Source: Clostridium_S neuense
Lineage (GTDB): Bacteria; Bacillota; Clostridia; Clostridiales; Clostridiaceae
Length of the DNA: 64,000 bases
Direction of reading: 5' to 3'
Assembly: GCF_045310695.1 (NCBI RefSeq)
Contig: NZ_JBJIAA010000003.1
Location: 247,992-311,991 of the forward strand
Shown in pieces: positions 53,090-62,425 of the stretch; the stretch's first letter is position 1, and every line of letters begins with the position of its first letter. The notes beneath the pieces were generated by a model. The model did no database searches. It was given only the letters and a program-made list of their open reading frames with translations, and was not told the DNA's origin. A program made the position numbers and the translations under genes.

Positions 53090-54451
53090 TTATTTTGCTA
53101 CTAAGTTGTTGATCCACTTTTTAGAAGGAATTCTAGGAAAACCTACTATTAGCTTTGACACTTCTTCCATAAATACAAAGATATAAACCTGTCCTATAGG
53201 TAAATGCCAGTATAGTCCAGAAAGTGCTACTAGAGGTACACCTACAAGCCACATTCCACCCATGTCTAGAAATAAGCAAAACTTTGTATCGCCTCCGCTT
53301 CGTAAAATTCCTACCACGTTTGTATAATTAAATACCTTTACCCATAAAAATATTCCAATTACATGGAGGATTTGTTTTGAATATTCATGTACATTTGGAG
53401 AAACGTTATAGACATTTAGTATAAGAGGGGCACCTGTATAAATAATTATTCCAACAAAAGCACCTATAATTGGATTTACAATTATAAATCTCTTTGCGTA
53501 TAAATAAGCTTCCTTTTCCTTTTTTTCTCCTATTTTATTTCCTATCATTATTGCTGCAGCGTTTCCAAATCCAAAGAAGATAACCATTGAAAGTCTATCT
53601 ATAGTACCAGCAATGTTTGTGGCAGCTATTACATCTGTTCCCATATGAGCATATATTACAGCGTAAACGGTAACACCTAGAGCCCATATACTTTCATTTA
53701 AAATAACTGGTGTGGCTATTTTGAAGAATCTTTTTATGAAAGCTGCTGATAAATCAAATAATTCATTAAGCTTTCCTGCAATAGGAAATCTTAATTTATA
53801 TACAGTGAAAATCATCATTGAAAATTCAATAAAACGAGCTATTAAAGTTGCAATAGCTGAACCATATACGCCTATGCCATGAAAAGAACCTATTCCGTAA
53901 ACTAAGGAGAAATTTAAAAAGGTATTTATTGCAAGGGCAATTATACTCACAATCATTGGAGCTTTTACTTGTCCGATGCTTCTTAAAATAACAGAGTAAG
54001 TAAATGAAATACCTGTAACTATGTAACTAAAACATATTATCCTAAGATAATTTCCACCAATATGTACTACATTTTTGTCTCCAGAAAAAATTCCAATTAT
54101 ATAGTTTGGAACAACAAGGGCACCTATTGTGAATATTCCAGAAACGACTATAGAAGTTATTAGGCAAAGGCCAAGTACTCTTTTTATATTAGCAGTGTCC
54201 CTTTTTCCCCAGTATTGAGATGTAAAGATTGATGCTCCGCTTACTAATCCAAATAAAACAAGATTCAATAGGAAAAAATATTGATTGGCAAGTCCAACAC
54301 TTGCAACGGCAGTATCACCAAGTCCACCTATAATTATGTTGTCAACTAGGTTGAGTGAAGACAAAATAAGGTTTTGAAGAGCTATAGGAAGTGCTAAGGT
54401 TACGGCGGATTTAAAAAACTTTTTGTCGGAAAATAAAGAAAGTAAATTCAT
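53090..54451 (-). CDS. MATE-family multidrug/Na+ (H+) antiporter
   Basis: A 453-residue, 12-helix protein in two related halves, with ALPIALQNLILSSLNLVDNIIIGGLGDTAVASVGLANQ in helix 1-2 and ESIWALGVTVYAVIYAHMGTDVIAATNIA opening the second half, both typical of the DinF/NorM-like MATE group of clostridia. It exports cationic drugs or metabolites using Na+ or H+. The 3' end is followed at once by repeat copy B. A terminator of the upstream aldolase gene separates it from fba. Confidence 0.9.
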   Translation of the reverse strand: MNLLSLFSDKKFFKSAVTLALPIALQNLILSSLNLVDNIIIGGLGDTAVASVGLANQYFFLLNLVLFGLVSGASIFTSQYWGKRDTANIKRVLGLCLITSIVVSGIFTIGALVVPNYIIGIFSGDKNVVHIGGNYLRIICFSYIVTGISFTYSVILRSIGQVKAPMIVSIIALAINTFLNFSLVYGIGSFHGIGVYGSAIATLIARFIEFSMMIFTVYKLRFPIAGKLNELFDLSAAFIKRFFKIATPVILNESIWALGVTVYAVIYAHMGTDVIAATNIAGTIDRLSMVIFFGFGNAAAIMIGNKIGEKKEKEAYLYAKRFIIVNPIIGAFVGIIIYTGAPLILNVYNVSPNVHEYSKQILHVIGIFLWVKVFNYTNVVGILRSGGDTKFCLFLDMGGMWLVGVPLVALSGLYWHLPIGQVYIFVFMEEVSKLIVGFPRIPSKKWINNLVAK

Positions 54452-54472
54452 GCTTTTGTCCTCCTAAAAAAT

Positions 54473-54512
54473 AAAAAAAGAGAGAAGAATAACAATTCTT
54501 CCCTCTTTTTTT
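54473..54512 (-). terminator. Rho-independent terminator after fba
   Basis: Stem around AAGAGGGAAGAAT / ATTCTTCTCTCTT as read on the minus strand (one G-U wobble only in that direction), four-base loop, T run. Confidence 0.9.
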
Positions 54513-54523
54513 ATTGCTATTGA

Positions 54524-55387
54524 TTATGCTCTGTTTACTGAACCAAACAATACCATCTTTTCTTTAACTTTAGCTTTGATAGCTTCAAATCCAGGAGCTA
54601 ATAGTTTACGAGGGTCAAAGCCTTTTCCTTGTTTATCTTTTCCAGCTTCAATGTACTTACGAGTAGCTTCTGCAAATACTAACTGGCATTCAGTATTAAC
54701 ATTTATTTTTGCAACTCCAAGTGATATAGCTTTTTTAATCATATCATCAGGAATTCCAGTACCACCATGTAAAACTAATGGCATGTCACCTACAGTTTTT
54801 TCTATTTTAGCTAAAACTTCAAAGTTTAAGCCTTTCCAGTTTGCTGGATATACACCGTGGATGTTACCTATTCCAGCAGCAAGTATGTCAACACCTAAAT
54901 CAGCTATTTGCTTACATTCAGCAGGATCTGCAACTTCTCCGCCGCCAATAACGCCATCTTCTTCACCGCCGATAGCTCCAACTTCTGCTTCAACAGAAAG
55001 TCCTTTTGCTCTAGCAGCTTTTATAACTTCTTTAGTTTTTTCAATGTTTTCTTCTATTCCATAATGAGAACCATCGAACATTACTGAAGAAAATCCAGCT
55101 TCAATTGTTTTGAAAGCTCCTTCATAGCTACCATGATCTAAGTGTAGTGCAACTGGAACAGTTATGTTTAAATCTTTCATTAATCCATTAACCATTCCAA
55201 CAACAGCATGATATCCACCCATATATTTTCCTGCACCTTCTGAAACACCTAAGATTACAGGAGAATTGTTTTCTTGAGCTGTTAATAGTATTGCTTTAGT
55301 CCATTCTAAGTTGTTGATATTGAATTGACCAACAGCATATTTACCTTCTCTAGCTTTTTTAACCATTTCTTTTGCTGATACTAACAT
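54524..55387 (-). CDS. fba: Class II fructose-1,6-bisphosphate aldolase
   Basis: Start at 55387 (MLVSAKEMVKKAREGKYAVGQFN), nine bases after TGGAGG. The 287-residue zinc enzyme has the metal His in ALHLDHGSYE, further ligands around AEVGAIGGEEDG and the AAGIGNIHGVYP loop, HGGTGIPDD and NVNTECQ. It cleaves fructose-1,6-bisphosphate in glycolysis. It is short (class IIB-like, as in Bacillus FbaA at about 285 residues). A TATAAT-like -10 box on the minus strand (complement of 55471-55476) could be its promoter, without a clear -35 box. Confidence 0.94.
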   Translation of the reverse strand: MLVSAKEMVKKAREGKYAVGQFNINNLEWTKAILLTAQENNSPVILGVSEGAGKYMGGYHAVVGMVNGLMKDLNITVPVALHLDHGSYEGAFKTIEAGFSSVMFDGSHYGIEENIEKTKEVIKAARAKGLSVEAEVGAIGGEEDGVIGGGEVADPAECKQIADLGVDILAAGIGNIHGVYPANWKGLNFEVLAKIEKTVGDMPLVLHGGTGIPDDMIKKAISLGVAKINVNTECQLVFAEATRKYIEAGKDKQGKGFDPRKLLAPGFEAIKAKVKEKMVLFGSVNRA

Positions 55388-55627
55388 GTATATACCTCCA
55401 AAATTATATATTTTCATATATATTTTTTTTGAGAAAATACTATATTAAATAAATTTCTCTCTACACGCTTATTATAATCCAAAATTGTTAAAAAGAAAAC
55501 AAAAATTTTTAGTATTGGATTATAATATTACAATATGGTAAGTTAAATTTACTATATTGTACATATTTGCCAATTATATTTTAAATTCAGTATAATAACA
55601 TAATTAAAAATTTAACAGATAGTCATA

Positions 55628-55687
55628 TTGACATATTTATAAAATGGGTATAAGGTGTATATATAGTGTATATACGATGTATACTCT
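55628..55687 (+). promoter_or_regulatory. Promoter and 11-base repeats before GntR gene
   Basis: TTGACA (55628-55633) is followed by TATAAG (55649-55654), with a short 15-base spacer. Three 11-base units follow directly: GTGTATATATA (55655), GTGTATATACG (55666) and ATGTATACTCT (55677), one per helical turn. They would cover the transcript start and fit an operator for the GntR protein encoded next. Apart from this and the fba upstream region, the 320-base gap 55388-55707 shows nothing else. Confidence 0.6.
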
Positions 55688-55707
55688 TTTGTAAAGGAGA
55701 ATTATGA

Positions 55708-56085
55708 ATGAATATAATTATTTTAAATTCATCTAGTGAACCAATATATGAGCAAATTATAAAGCAAATAAAAAATTATATTTTTGATGGGACTTTAAGG
55801 GAAGGTGAGCTTCTTCCTTCAATAAGAAGCTTAGCTAAAGAACTTGGAATAAGTGTTATTACAACAAAAAGAGCATATGAGGAACTTGAAAGAGAAAATT
55901 TTATAGAAACTGTTCCTGGAAGAGGTTCATATGTGGCAGTTCAAAATAAAGAGCTCCTAAGAGAAAAGAAAATAAAAGTTATTGAGGATAAATTATTGGA
56001 AGCTATTGATGAAAGTAAAGCTGTAAATTTATCAGTGGAAGATTTAAAAGAAATGCTTGAGGTTTTGTATGAAGATAATAAATAA
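55708..56085 (+). CDS. GntR-family regulator, YtrA subfamily
   Basis: A 125-residue protein. An N-terminal winged helix of the GntR type spans about residues 8-75 (EPIYEQIIKQIKNYIFDGTLREGELLPSIRSLAKELGISVITTKRAYEEL, then GRGSYVA). A C-terminal tail of only 45 residues defines the YtrA subfamily, which has no ligand domain. YtrA-type regulators open ABC-2 transporter operons and respond to cell-wall antibiotics. ATG at 55708 is eight bases after AAAGGAG; an ATG at 55704 is in a closed frame. Confidence 0.92.
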   Translation: MNIIILNSSSEPIYEQIIKQIKNYIFDGTLREGELLPSIRSLAKELGISVITTKRAYEELERENFIETVPGRGSYVAVQNKELLREKKIKVIEDKLLEAIDESKAVNLSVEDLKEMLEVLYEDNK

Positions 56086-56100
56086 GGTTAGGTGATTGAT

Positions 56101-56958
56101 GTGGAAAATATCTTAGAAGTTAATAATTTAAGTAAGGATTATGATGGGTTTTCTTTGAAAAATGTGAATTTTAAACTTGAGAGAGGATACATAATGGGCT
56201 TTATAGGACAAAATGGTGCAGGTAAAACTACAACGATAAAACTTATTATGAATCTTATTAATAGGAGTTCTGGCGAAATAAAAGTTTTTGGCTTAGATAA
56301 TATAAGGAATGAAAAAGATGTTAAAGAAAAGATAGGTTTTGTATATGATGAAACTTATTGCTATGAGGATTTGAGTTTAATTGCTATGAAAAATATAATA
56401 GCTAGATTTTATAAGAGATGGGATGATGCTGCTTTTAATAAATACATAGCTGATTTTAATTTGCCTAAGAATAAGAAAATTAAAGATTTATCAAAAGGAA
56501 TGAAAATAAAATATTCGCTTGCAATAGCACTTTCACATGAAGCAGAGCTTATTATAATGGACGAGCCAACTTCAGGATTGGATCCTGTATTTAGAAGTGA
56601 ACTTCTTGAGATTCTTAGTTCTATAATTCAAGATGAAAATAAAAGCGTATTTTTTTCCACGCATATAACAACAGATTTAGAAAAAATAGCTGATTATATT
56701 ACCTTTATAAATGCTGGGGAAATAGTTTTTTCAGATTCAAAGGAAAGTATATTAGAAAAATATAAAATTGTAAAGGGTGATAATTCACTCATAAATGAGG
56801 CTACGAAAAAGGCATTCCTTGGAATAAGGCAAAATTCCTTTGGTTTTAATGGGTTAACAGGCGATGAAGAGAAAGTTAAAAGTTTACTTGGAGAAAATAT
56901 TAACATCGAGAAAGCAAGCTTAGAAGATATTATGGTTTACACTGTTAGGGGGAGATAA
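56101..56958 (+). CDS. ABC transporter ATP-binding protein (YtrB-like)
   Basis: GTG at 56101, six bases after AGGTG, is preferred over an in-frame GTG that is part of that site. The 285-residue ATPase has Walker A GQNGAGKTT, signature LSKGMKIKYSLAIALS, Walker B LIIMDEPTSGLDPVF and switch His FFSTHITTDLEKI. It is close to the ATPase at 19426, so the two operons are paralogous in design but have different regulators (GntR here, AbrB there). Confidence 0.92.
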   Translation: MENILEVNNLSKDYDGFSLKNVNFKLERGYIMGFIGQNGAGKTTTIKLIMNLINRSSGEIKVFGLDNIRNEKDVKEKIGFVYDETYCYEDLSLIAMKNIIARFYKRWDDAAFNKYIADFNLPKNKKIKDLSKGMKIKYSLAIALSHEAELIIMDEPTSGLDPVFRSELLEILSSIIQDENKSVFFSTHITTDLEKIADYITFINAGEIVFSDSKESILEKYKIVKGDNSLINEATKKAFLGIRQNSFGFNGLTGDEEKVKSLLGENINIEKASLEDIMVYTVRGR

Positions 56959-56959
56959 G

Positions 56960-57625
56960 ATGCTTAACTTAATTGTAAAGGACTTTCTTCTTATAAATAG
57001 GGGCTTAATTAAACAAGCTATTTGTTTTATTATTTGTATTGCTCTCTTACAATTCTTGGGAGCATCGGCGGTTTATATTGGTATACCTGTTATTATGACC
57101 TTGGGAACTCTTTTAGCTAGTTACGGTTTAGGTGAGAAAAACAATGTGGATGTACTAATTAACAGTTTGCCTGTAAATGGAAGGGAAGTTGTTCTTAGTA
57201 AATATTTATCTGCTTTAATTTTTTTATGCTTTTCAATTATTACAAACATAGTTTTTTCAACTGTAATTAAATTATCTGGTTTTAGTCATATTAATAGATT
57301 TATAAATATAGAAGATATAGCAATATGCATTGTATTTATTGCATTTTATGTTTCTATATACGTTCCAATATATTTATTATTTGGATATACGAAAACTAGG
57401 GGGTTCAGCACAATTTTACAGTTAATTGAGTTCTTTGCTTTGCTTTTTGTAATCATGATATTTACTTTTGTAGATAATGGTACTGGAGTAAGCTCTATAA
57501 TAAGTTTTTTTTCAAGACCTCATTTTAAATTAACAATGGCTATATCAAGTTTAGTTTCTTCAATTATAATAGTAGCAGTATCTATATTTATATCGTTAAA
57601 AATTTATATTAATAGGGAATTTTAA
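56960..57625 (+). CDS. ABC-2 type permease, first of two
   Basis: A 221-residue membrane protein with about six helices. LINSLPVNGREVVLSKYLSALIF after helix 2 is the same family signature as in the 20268 permease (SLPIxxxxVVxxKY). It begins one base after the ATPase stop and would be the membrane partner of that ATPase together with the second permease at 57790. Confidence 0.87.
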   Translation: MLNLIVKDFLLINRGLIKQAICFIICIALLQFLGASAVYIGIPVIMTLGTLLASYGLGEKNNVDVLINSLPVNGREVVLSKYLSALIFLCFSIITNIVFSTVIKLSGFSHINRFINIEDIAICIVFIAFYVSIYVPIYLLFGYTKTRGFSTILQLIEFFALLFVIMIFTFVDNGTGVSSIISFFSRPHFKLTMAISSLVSSIIIVAVSIFISLKIYINREF

Positions 57626-57654
57626 AGTGAATTTATTGTAAGGAAGGGATAAAA

Positions 57655-57777
57655 ATGTCATTATCAAATATTATAGATTTTATTATTAGAAAAAAAATAG
57701 CGTTTATGTTTTTAATGCTAGCGTTAATTAGTTTTATAGATATATATTACAAAATAAAAGGCAAAAACAAAAACTAA
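57655..57777 (+). CDS. 40-residue membrane protein in ABC-2 operon
   Basis: ATG, 40 codons, TAA; AGGAAGGG lies five bases before the start. The product has a positively charged segment (IIRKKIAF), one membrane helix (about residues 15-31) and a Lys-rich end (YYKIKGKNKN), so the C-terminus probably stays in the cytoplasm. The next permease ribosome site begins right at this stop codon, which suggests coupled translation. I know no family name for it. It could be a small accessory subunit of the ABC-2 transporter. Confidence 0.65.
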   Translation: MSLSNIIDFIIRKKIAFMFLMLALISFIDIYYKIKGKNKN

Positions 57778-57789
57778 TGGAGGGTTGAT

Positions 57790-58482
57790 ATGTTAAATTT
57801 AATTTTTAAAGATATTATTTTAAGTAAGAGAAAAATTATATCAGCTTTTATGATTTGTCTTACAATTTGTTTGGTAATTAATATAGTTCATTCTAAAGTT
57901 TTAACAATTCTTTATATTTTAATGCCGCTTACTTCTATGTTTATACTTGTGGATGATAGTTCTTTTTATGATTATAGATATACTGTAAATGTAATGTTTA
58001 ATAGCTTACCCATAAGAAAAAAGGATGTAGTAATTGCAAAATACATTGAAGCTGTAGTGTTTTTTATTATAGGAGTAGCCATAACATTAATATGTACAAA
58101 CCTGTTTAAAATTAATGGGACTTCTAATGCGGCAAGTGGCATGGCTAATATAGGTTTATATAATAAATTATTGGGAACTAAAAGTATAATTGAATCCTGT
58201 GCAATAAGCAGTGTATTACTCATAGCTACTTATTTTCCTGCGTATTTTAAATGTCAATATATGAAGGTAAGAGGGATATTTTTGCTTGTAAATATTGCTA
58301 TTATTGCTCTGCCAATTATATTTGTAAAAGTAGTTGGCAGCGTAAGTACCTATAAGATACTAACTTATTTTAGTAAGGAACCTAAATGGATTATGACTTC
58401 AGCTACTGCTATTATACTGTTTTTAATTTTAAGCATATCTTTGAATTTATCAATTAACTTTTATGAAAAAAGGGATTTATAA
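57790..58482 (+). CDS. ABC-2 type permease, second of two
   Basis: A 230-residue, six-helix membrane protein with MFNSLPIRKKDVVIAKYIEAVVFF, the same motif as the preceding permease. ATG is seven bases after GGAGGG. With the 56960 gene it probably forms a heterodimeric channel for the YtrB-like ATPase. Confidence 0.87.
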   Translation: MLNLIFKDIILSKRKIISAFMICLTICLVINIVHSKVLTILYILMPLTSMFILVDDSSFYDYRYTVNVMFNSLPIRKKDVVIAKYIEAVVFFIIGVAITLICTNLFKINGTSNAASGMANIGLYNKLLGTKSIIESCAISSVLLIATYFPAYFKCQYMKVRGIFLLVNIAIIALPIIFVKVVGSVSTYKILTYFSKEPKWIMTSATAIILFLILSISLNLSINFYEKRDL

Positions 58483-58496
58483 AATTAATTTAAGTG

Positions 58497-58562
58497 AGCA
58501 TTTAATTTAAAGTAATATAATTGTAAATCATTTGTATTATTAAAGTTAAATGCTTTTTTTTA
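58497..58562 (+). terminator. Rho-independent terminator after GntR/ABC-2 operon
   Basis: AGCATTTAA / TTAAATGCT with further pairing inside (AGTAATATAA with TATTATTA), then eight T. Confidence 0.82.
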
Positions 58563-58655
58563 TTGAAAATATATAATATAATAAAAAATATAAAGCATAA
58601 AATAAATATTTAAATTATACTTTGGGAAATAATAACGGCATAAGGGGAATAAAAT

Positions 58656-59717
58656 ATGAACTTAAAAATTAGTGGTAACGGTTTGAAAAAAAATTGTATA
58701 GTTATAGCAACCTTTATGCTTGGTTTGCTTATGCTTTTAACTTTGGTTATTTCAATTAAGGGTGTTAAATCAACTAAAAAGACTGCTGAGGTAGTCTACG
58801 GAGATTCAATACAAGGGAAACACAATATTGTGAAAATGACTAAAGATAAAAACGGTAATATAATTATAGAAGAAAATAAGTTATTTAAAAGATATACAAT
58901 AACTGTTCCAAACACACTTAACAATATACCATCCAGTCAAAAGAACGGTTATTTAGAGGTCGTTTTCGATAAAAATACAGTACTTAAATTAAACTCTAGC
59001 ATTAGCAGCAGTAATTTAAAGGACATATATTTAACTACAAATAATGGAAAATACAACTTGGTTATGAAAACGAAATATAAAGATAACAATTTTGTTTATT
59101 TAAATAATAAAAATAGTACTAATCAGGTTGTTGTACTAGTGAGTAAAGTGAAAAAGCCTTTTAAATATAAAGCTGTACTTAATCCAGGGCATGGGGGCTC
59201 TGATCCAGGGGAGATTTTCGGTAATTATTATGAGAAAAATATAACACTAAAAATAGCAAAGCTTGTGAGAAGTGATTTGGAGTATAATGGTGTTAAAGTT
59301 ATTCTTACTAGAGATACAGATGCGGGGCAAGCACTTAACGATATAGCGGATTTTGTTAATAAAAATAAGCCGGATGTATTTATGTCCATTCACCTAAATG
59401 CCATGGAAAAAAATCCTAATAGCTATAAAGGAATAGGGGCTTATTATTATGATGAAAATGGACTACAGACAAATGAAAGAATTAGACTAGCAAATCTGGT
59501 GTTAAAGCATACAACCCATAAGGATGGTTGGCTAGATGATGGAGCAATTAAGGATAGACTTAGAGTACTTAGGTTAAGTAAATATCCCTGCACTTTAGTT
59601 GAATGTGGGTACTTAACCAATGATAGTGATAGAGCAAGATTGTTAAATGATGGAATATTGGGAAATTTGGCAAATAACTTATCTGATGCAATAGTAGAAT
59701 TTCTTACGAAAAAATAA
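58656..59717 (+). CDS. N-acetylmuramoyl-L-alanine amidase (Amidase_3)
   Basis: A 353-residue exported enzyme. A membrane anchor or uncleaved signal at about residues 14-36 is followed by a beta-rich segment of about 120 residues, perhaps AMIN-like. The catalytic domain (about 170-350) has zinc ligands in LNPGHGGSDPG (His), YYEKNITL (Glu) and MSIHLNAM (His), and the catalytic Glu in LVECGYLTND. It cuts the bond between MurNAc and the peptide stem, acting in cell separation, sporulation or germination. It stands alone. Confidence 0.92.
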   Translation: MNLKISGNGLKKNCIVIATFMLGLLMLLTLVISIKGVKSTKKTAEVVYGDSIQGKHNIVKMTKDKNGNIIIEENKLFKRYTITVPNTLNNIPSSQKNGYLEVVFDKNTVLKLNSSISSSNLKDIYLTTNNGKYNLVMKTKYKDNNFVYLNNKNSTNQVVVLVSKVKKPFKYKAVLNPGHGGSDPGEIFGNYYEKNITLKIAKLVRSDLEYNGVKVILTRDTDAGQALNDIADFVNKNKPDVFMSIHLNAMEKNPNSYKGIGAYYYDENGLQTNERIRLANLVLKHTTHKDGWLDDGAIKDRLRVLRLSKYPCTLVECGYLTNDSDRARLLNDGILGNLANNLSDAIVEFLTKK

Positions 59718-59731
59718 GTTAATGAGTATGA

Positions 59732-59770
59732 GCGTCTGTAGATTTGAGGTGTAAAAATCTATGGACGCTA
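59732..59770 (+). terminator. Hairpin after amidase gene
   Basis: AGCGTCTGTAGATTT / AAATCTATGGACGCT, 15 pairs including two G-U, nine-base loop; no clear T run, so termination may be partial. Confidence 0.65.
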
Positions 59771-59841
59771 TTAACGTTGTCTTAACATTGTCTATGATAA
59801 AATTAAAATAATTGTATGTTTTTAGAAGGTTGGTGTTGTTA

Positions 59842-60507
59842 TTGCATTTATTAATAGTGGAAGATGATGCAGATTTATGTGAGGTATTAAAGAAAGGTTT
59901 GAAAAATTATGACTATACCTGTGATATTTCTTATGATGGTGAAGAGGGTTTATATAATGCAGAAATAAATGAGTATGATGCTATTATTTTGGACATAAAT
60001 TTGCCTAAACTGGATGGTATTAATGTTTGCAAAAATATTAGAAGCAAAGGAGTAGATACCCCAGTGCTTATGCTTACGGCTAGGACGGATACAGATGATA
60101 GAGTTTTAGGGCTTGATAGTGGAGCAGATGATTATTTAGGAAAACCCTTTGAGTTTAAAGAATTAAGAGCAAGACTTCATGCACTTATTAGGAGAAATTA
60201 TAATAAGCCATCAAATGAAATTAGTATAAGAGAACTTTATGTAAATACTAAGGCGAAATTAGTAAAGCTGCAAGGCAATGAAATTGAATTAACCGCAAGG
60301 GAGTACGATATACTTGAACTTCTTTGCTATAATTATCCCAATATAGTATCAGCAGAAGAAATTATAGAGCATGTATGGGGCAGCGATGACAGCCAGTTTT
60401 CTAATGTAATAAGAGTTCACATTGCAAACTTAAGAAGAAAACTTAAACTTGAAAATGGAGAAAGCTTAATTCAAACCTTAAAGGGAAAGGGATATAAAAT
60501 ATGTTAA
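59842..60507 (+). CDS. OmpR/PhoB-family response regulator
   Basis: TTG at 59842 (MHLLIVEDDADL) is about six bases after AAGGTTGGTG; starts further upstream add residues that receivers do not have. The 221-residue regulator has a receiver domain (DD near the N-terminus, phospho-Asp in IILDINLPKLDG, LTA, and Lys in YLGKPFEF) and a winged helix of the PhoB type (ELTAREYDILELLCYNYPNIVSAEEI, RVHIANLRRKL, GKGYKI). It overlaps its kinase gene by seven bases. Confidence 0.93.
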   Translation: MHLLIVEDDADLCEVLKKGLKNYDYTCDISYDGEEGLYNAEINEYDAIILDINLPKLDGINVCKNIRSKGVDTPVLMLTARTDTDDRVLGLDSGADDYLGKPFEFKELRARLHALIRRNYNKPSNEISIRELYVNTKAKLVKLQGNEIELTAREYDILELLCYNYPNIVSAEEIIEHVWGSDDSQFSNVIRVHIANLRRKLKLENGESLIQTLKGKGYKIC

Positions 60508-62018
60508 AAATAAAGAGTAGGATAGCACTTTTATACAGTCTTCTTACAATATTTTTTATTGTTATGTGTGCAGTTTTATTTTATGTAATTTTTAATGCTT
60601 ATGCTAATATAGAACCTGTAATACAAAACATGGCAGAAAATAGTACTATGAAAGATAAATTTCCGTATTCAAATTTTAAAAGCACAAAAAATTATGTATA
60701 TGCAACTTCAGGAAATGGTGTTCTCCAAAGGAATCCAATTAAAGAGGATACTGATAAAGATGGTTCGATAGTAGGTTGGGCAAAGGTTGATGGTGGAATT
60801 TTGAGCGTATATAAAATAAAAAAAGGAAATACACAGCAAAAGTATACAAAAAACTATTTAAGTACTATATTTGATGAAAAAAATAATGTTATTAATTCGG
60901 ATATATTCTCTGATGATGCATTAAGAGAAAATTTACAGAGGGATCATATAACTAATTCGAAAATGTATTTGAAAAATAAAATTTCACTTAAAGATTTTTT
61001 AAGAAAACACAATAGTGGGAAAATAGAGATAGTAACGGATAAGTATGACAATGTAATAGGCTCAAAAACATTGAAAAGGTATTATGGTACAAATTATAGG
61101 GATAGTGCATTTGAAAAGAATTTAGTAGAATTTGAAAAGGAAATCTTGCACATACTTTATGGAAGAGCTGTTTATATAGCTGCTATATTAATATTAATGG
61201 TTATAATAATTAATTTTATTTTAAGTAAAAAATATGCAATTTTTGCTTTAAAGCCTTTGCTCGAATTTACAGGAAAGGTGAAAGAGCAAGGTGAATTTAA
61301 AGGTATAAAGCTTATTGATATGCCAGAAGTGAAGGATGAAATATATGATTTAACTTTTGCTTATAATGAAGCTATGGGTAAAGTGAAGAAATCTTATGAA
61401 AACTTGCAGAGATTAAATTCCTATGCTTCCCATGAACTTAGAAATTCCCTAGCTGTTTTAAGAGGAAAAATTGAAATGGGTGAGGATACGAAGGAAATAA
61501 CTTCATATATTGATAAGCTTACTGGGGTTACAAACGATATTTTGGCAATGTCAACATCTAAGTTATGTGACAGCAATGAAAAGGTAGATTTAGCTTTGAT
61601 TTGTGCAAAGGTAGTTGATGAGTACTTAGAAATCTTTAAAAATATAGAACTTAAATTGCCAGAAGATGGAGTAAATTTAATTAAAGGAAAAGAAATGTGG
61701 ATAGAAAGATGTGTCATTAATCTCATGGATAATGCTATAAAGTTTGTAGATAAAAACAAGCAAGATAATAAAATAGTTGTAGAAGTATGGGAAGATGATA
61801 GTAAAGCTGTTATTGAAGTATGGGATAATGGTATTGGAGTAGAGAAAAATAAAATGGAAGAAATATTTAAACCATACTATGGAACTAATAGTAGAGTAAG
61901 TACAGGTATAGGTCTTGCATATGTTAAACATGTAATGGAATTGCACGGTGGAAAAGTTACAGTTCAAAGTAAGCAAGGTGAATATAGTAAGTTTTTGCTT
62001 ATGTTTTATAAAAAATGA
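60501..62018 (+). CDS. Sensor histidine kinase, OmpR-type partner
   Basis: A 505-residue kinase with membrane helices at about 8-30 and 217-236 around a 185-residue external domain with no family I recognise. It has a HAMP-like linker, an H box (SYASHELRNSLAVLRGKIE, phospho-His) and HATPase boxes (VINLMDNAIKF, VWDNGIGVEKNKMEEIFKPYYG, STGIGLAYVKHVMELHGG). Start overlaps the regulator by seven bases. Its stop lies inside the left end of repeat copy C. Target genes are unknown; neighbours are the amidase upstream and a solute-binding protein downstream. Confidence 0.92.
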   Translation: MLKIKSRIALLYSLLTIFFIVMCAVLFYVIFNAYANIEPVIQNMAENSTMKDKFPYSNFKSTKNYVYATSGNGVLQRNPIKEDTDKDGSIVGWAKVDGGILSVYKIKKGNTQQKYTKNYLSTIFDEKNNVINSDIFSDDALRENLQRDHITNSKMYLKNKISLKDFLRKHNSGKIEIVTDKYDNVIGSKTLKRYYGTNYRDSAFEKNLVEFEKEILHILYGRAVYIAAILILMVIIINFILSKKYAIFALKPLLEFTGKVKEQGEFKGIKLIDMPEVKDEIYDLTFAYNEAMGKVKKSYENLQRLNSYASHELRNSLAVLRGKIEMGEDTKEITSYIDKLTGVTNDILAMSTSKLCDSNEKVDLALICAKVVDEYLEIFKNIELKLPEDGVNLIKGKEMWIERCVINLMDNAIKFVDKNKQDNKIVVEVWEDDSKAVIEVWDNGIGVEKNKMEEIFKPYYGTNSRVSTGIGLAYVKHVMELHGGKVTVQSKQGEYSKFLLMFYKK

Positions 62019-62425
62019 GAAGTAACACCATCTTAGAATATTAAATAAAATTAATAAATCTAAGCGTCATATTTTTAAAATATTAAGATCTTTCAATAAC
62101 TCGCTGTAGACATGATTAATCAATAGAAATTAAAAATAATATATTGTGTGAAAATTTAATTGATTACAGAGATTCATGCCTAAAATTCCGTAGGTACGGA
62201 GGGATTTTTTCCTTGCACCTACGGTGGGAGCGAAGTAACAATGATGAAGGAACAGTTTAAAAAAATCCTAATAAATCTTGACTTAAAAATCATAAAATAC
62301 TTAGATATTTCAATTTGTTTGAGCATTTTCTCAGCGAGTTATTGAAATATATTAGTATGTTATGATTTTTGAGTCTTAGATTTATAGGATTTTTTTAATG
62401 CGACGAAGCATTGTTACTTCGCATT
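62014..62425 (-). repeat. Giant-hairpin repeat, copy C (inverted, truncated)
   Basis: Relative to copies A and B this copy is reversed: its hairpin 1 is at 62230-62425 and the spacer (with CCGTAGGT / ACCTACGG around the conserved AAGGAAAAAATCCCTCCGTA) precedes it. Only one arm of hairpin 2 remains (about 62014-62110). In hairpin 1 the pair ATCCTA/TAGGAT replaces CTCCTA/TAGGAG of copy A, a compensated change. The left edge begins two bases before the kinase stop codon. With its flanks it fills the 505-base gap 62019-62523; no gene is present. Confidence 0.82.

Noticed and set aside
54576..55064. Long + strand ORF opposite fba
   Set aside because: Mirror of a highly codon-biased gene; Pro/Ser-rich product without a ribosome site.
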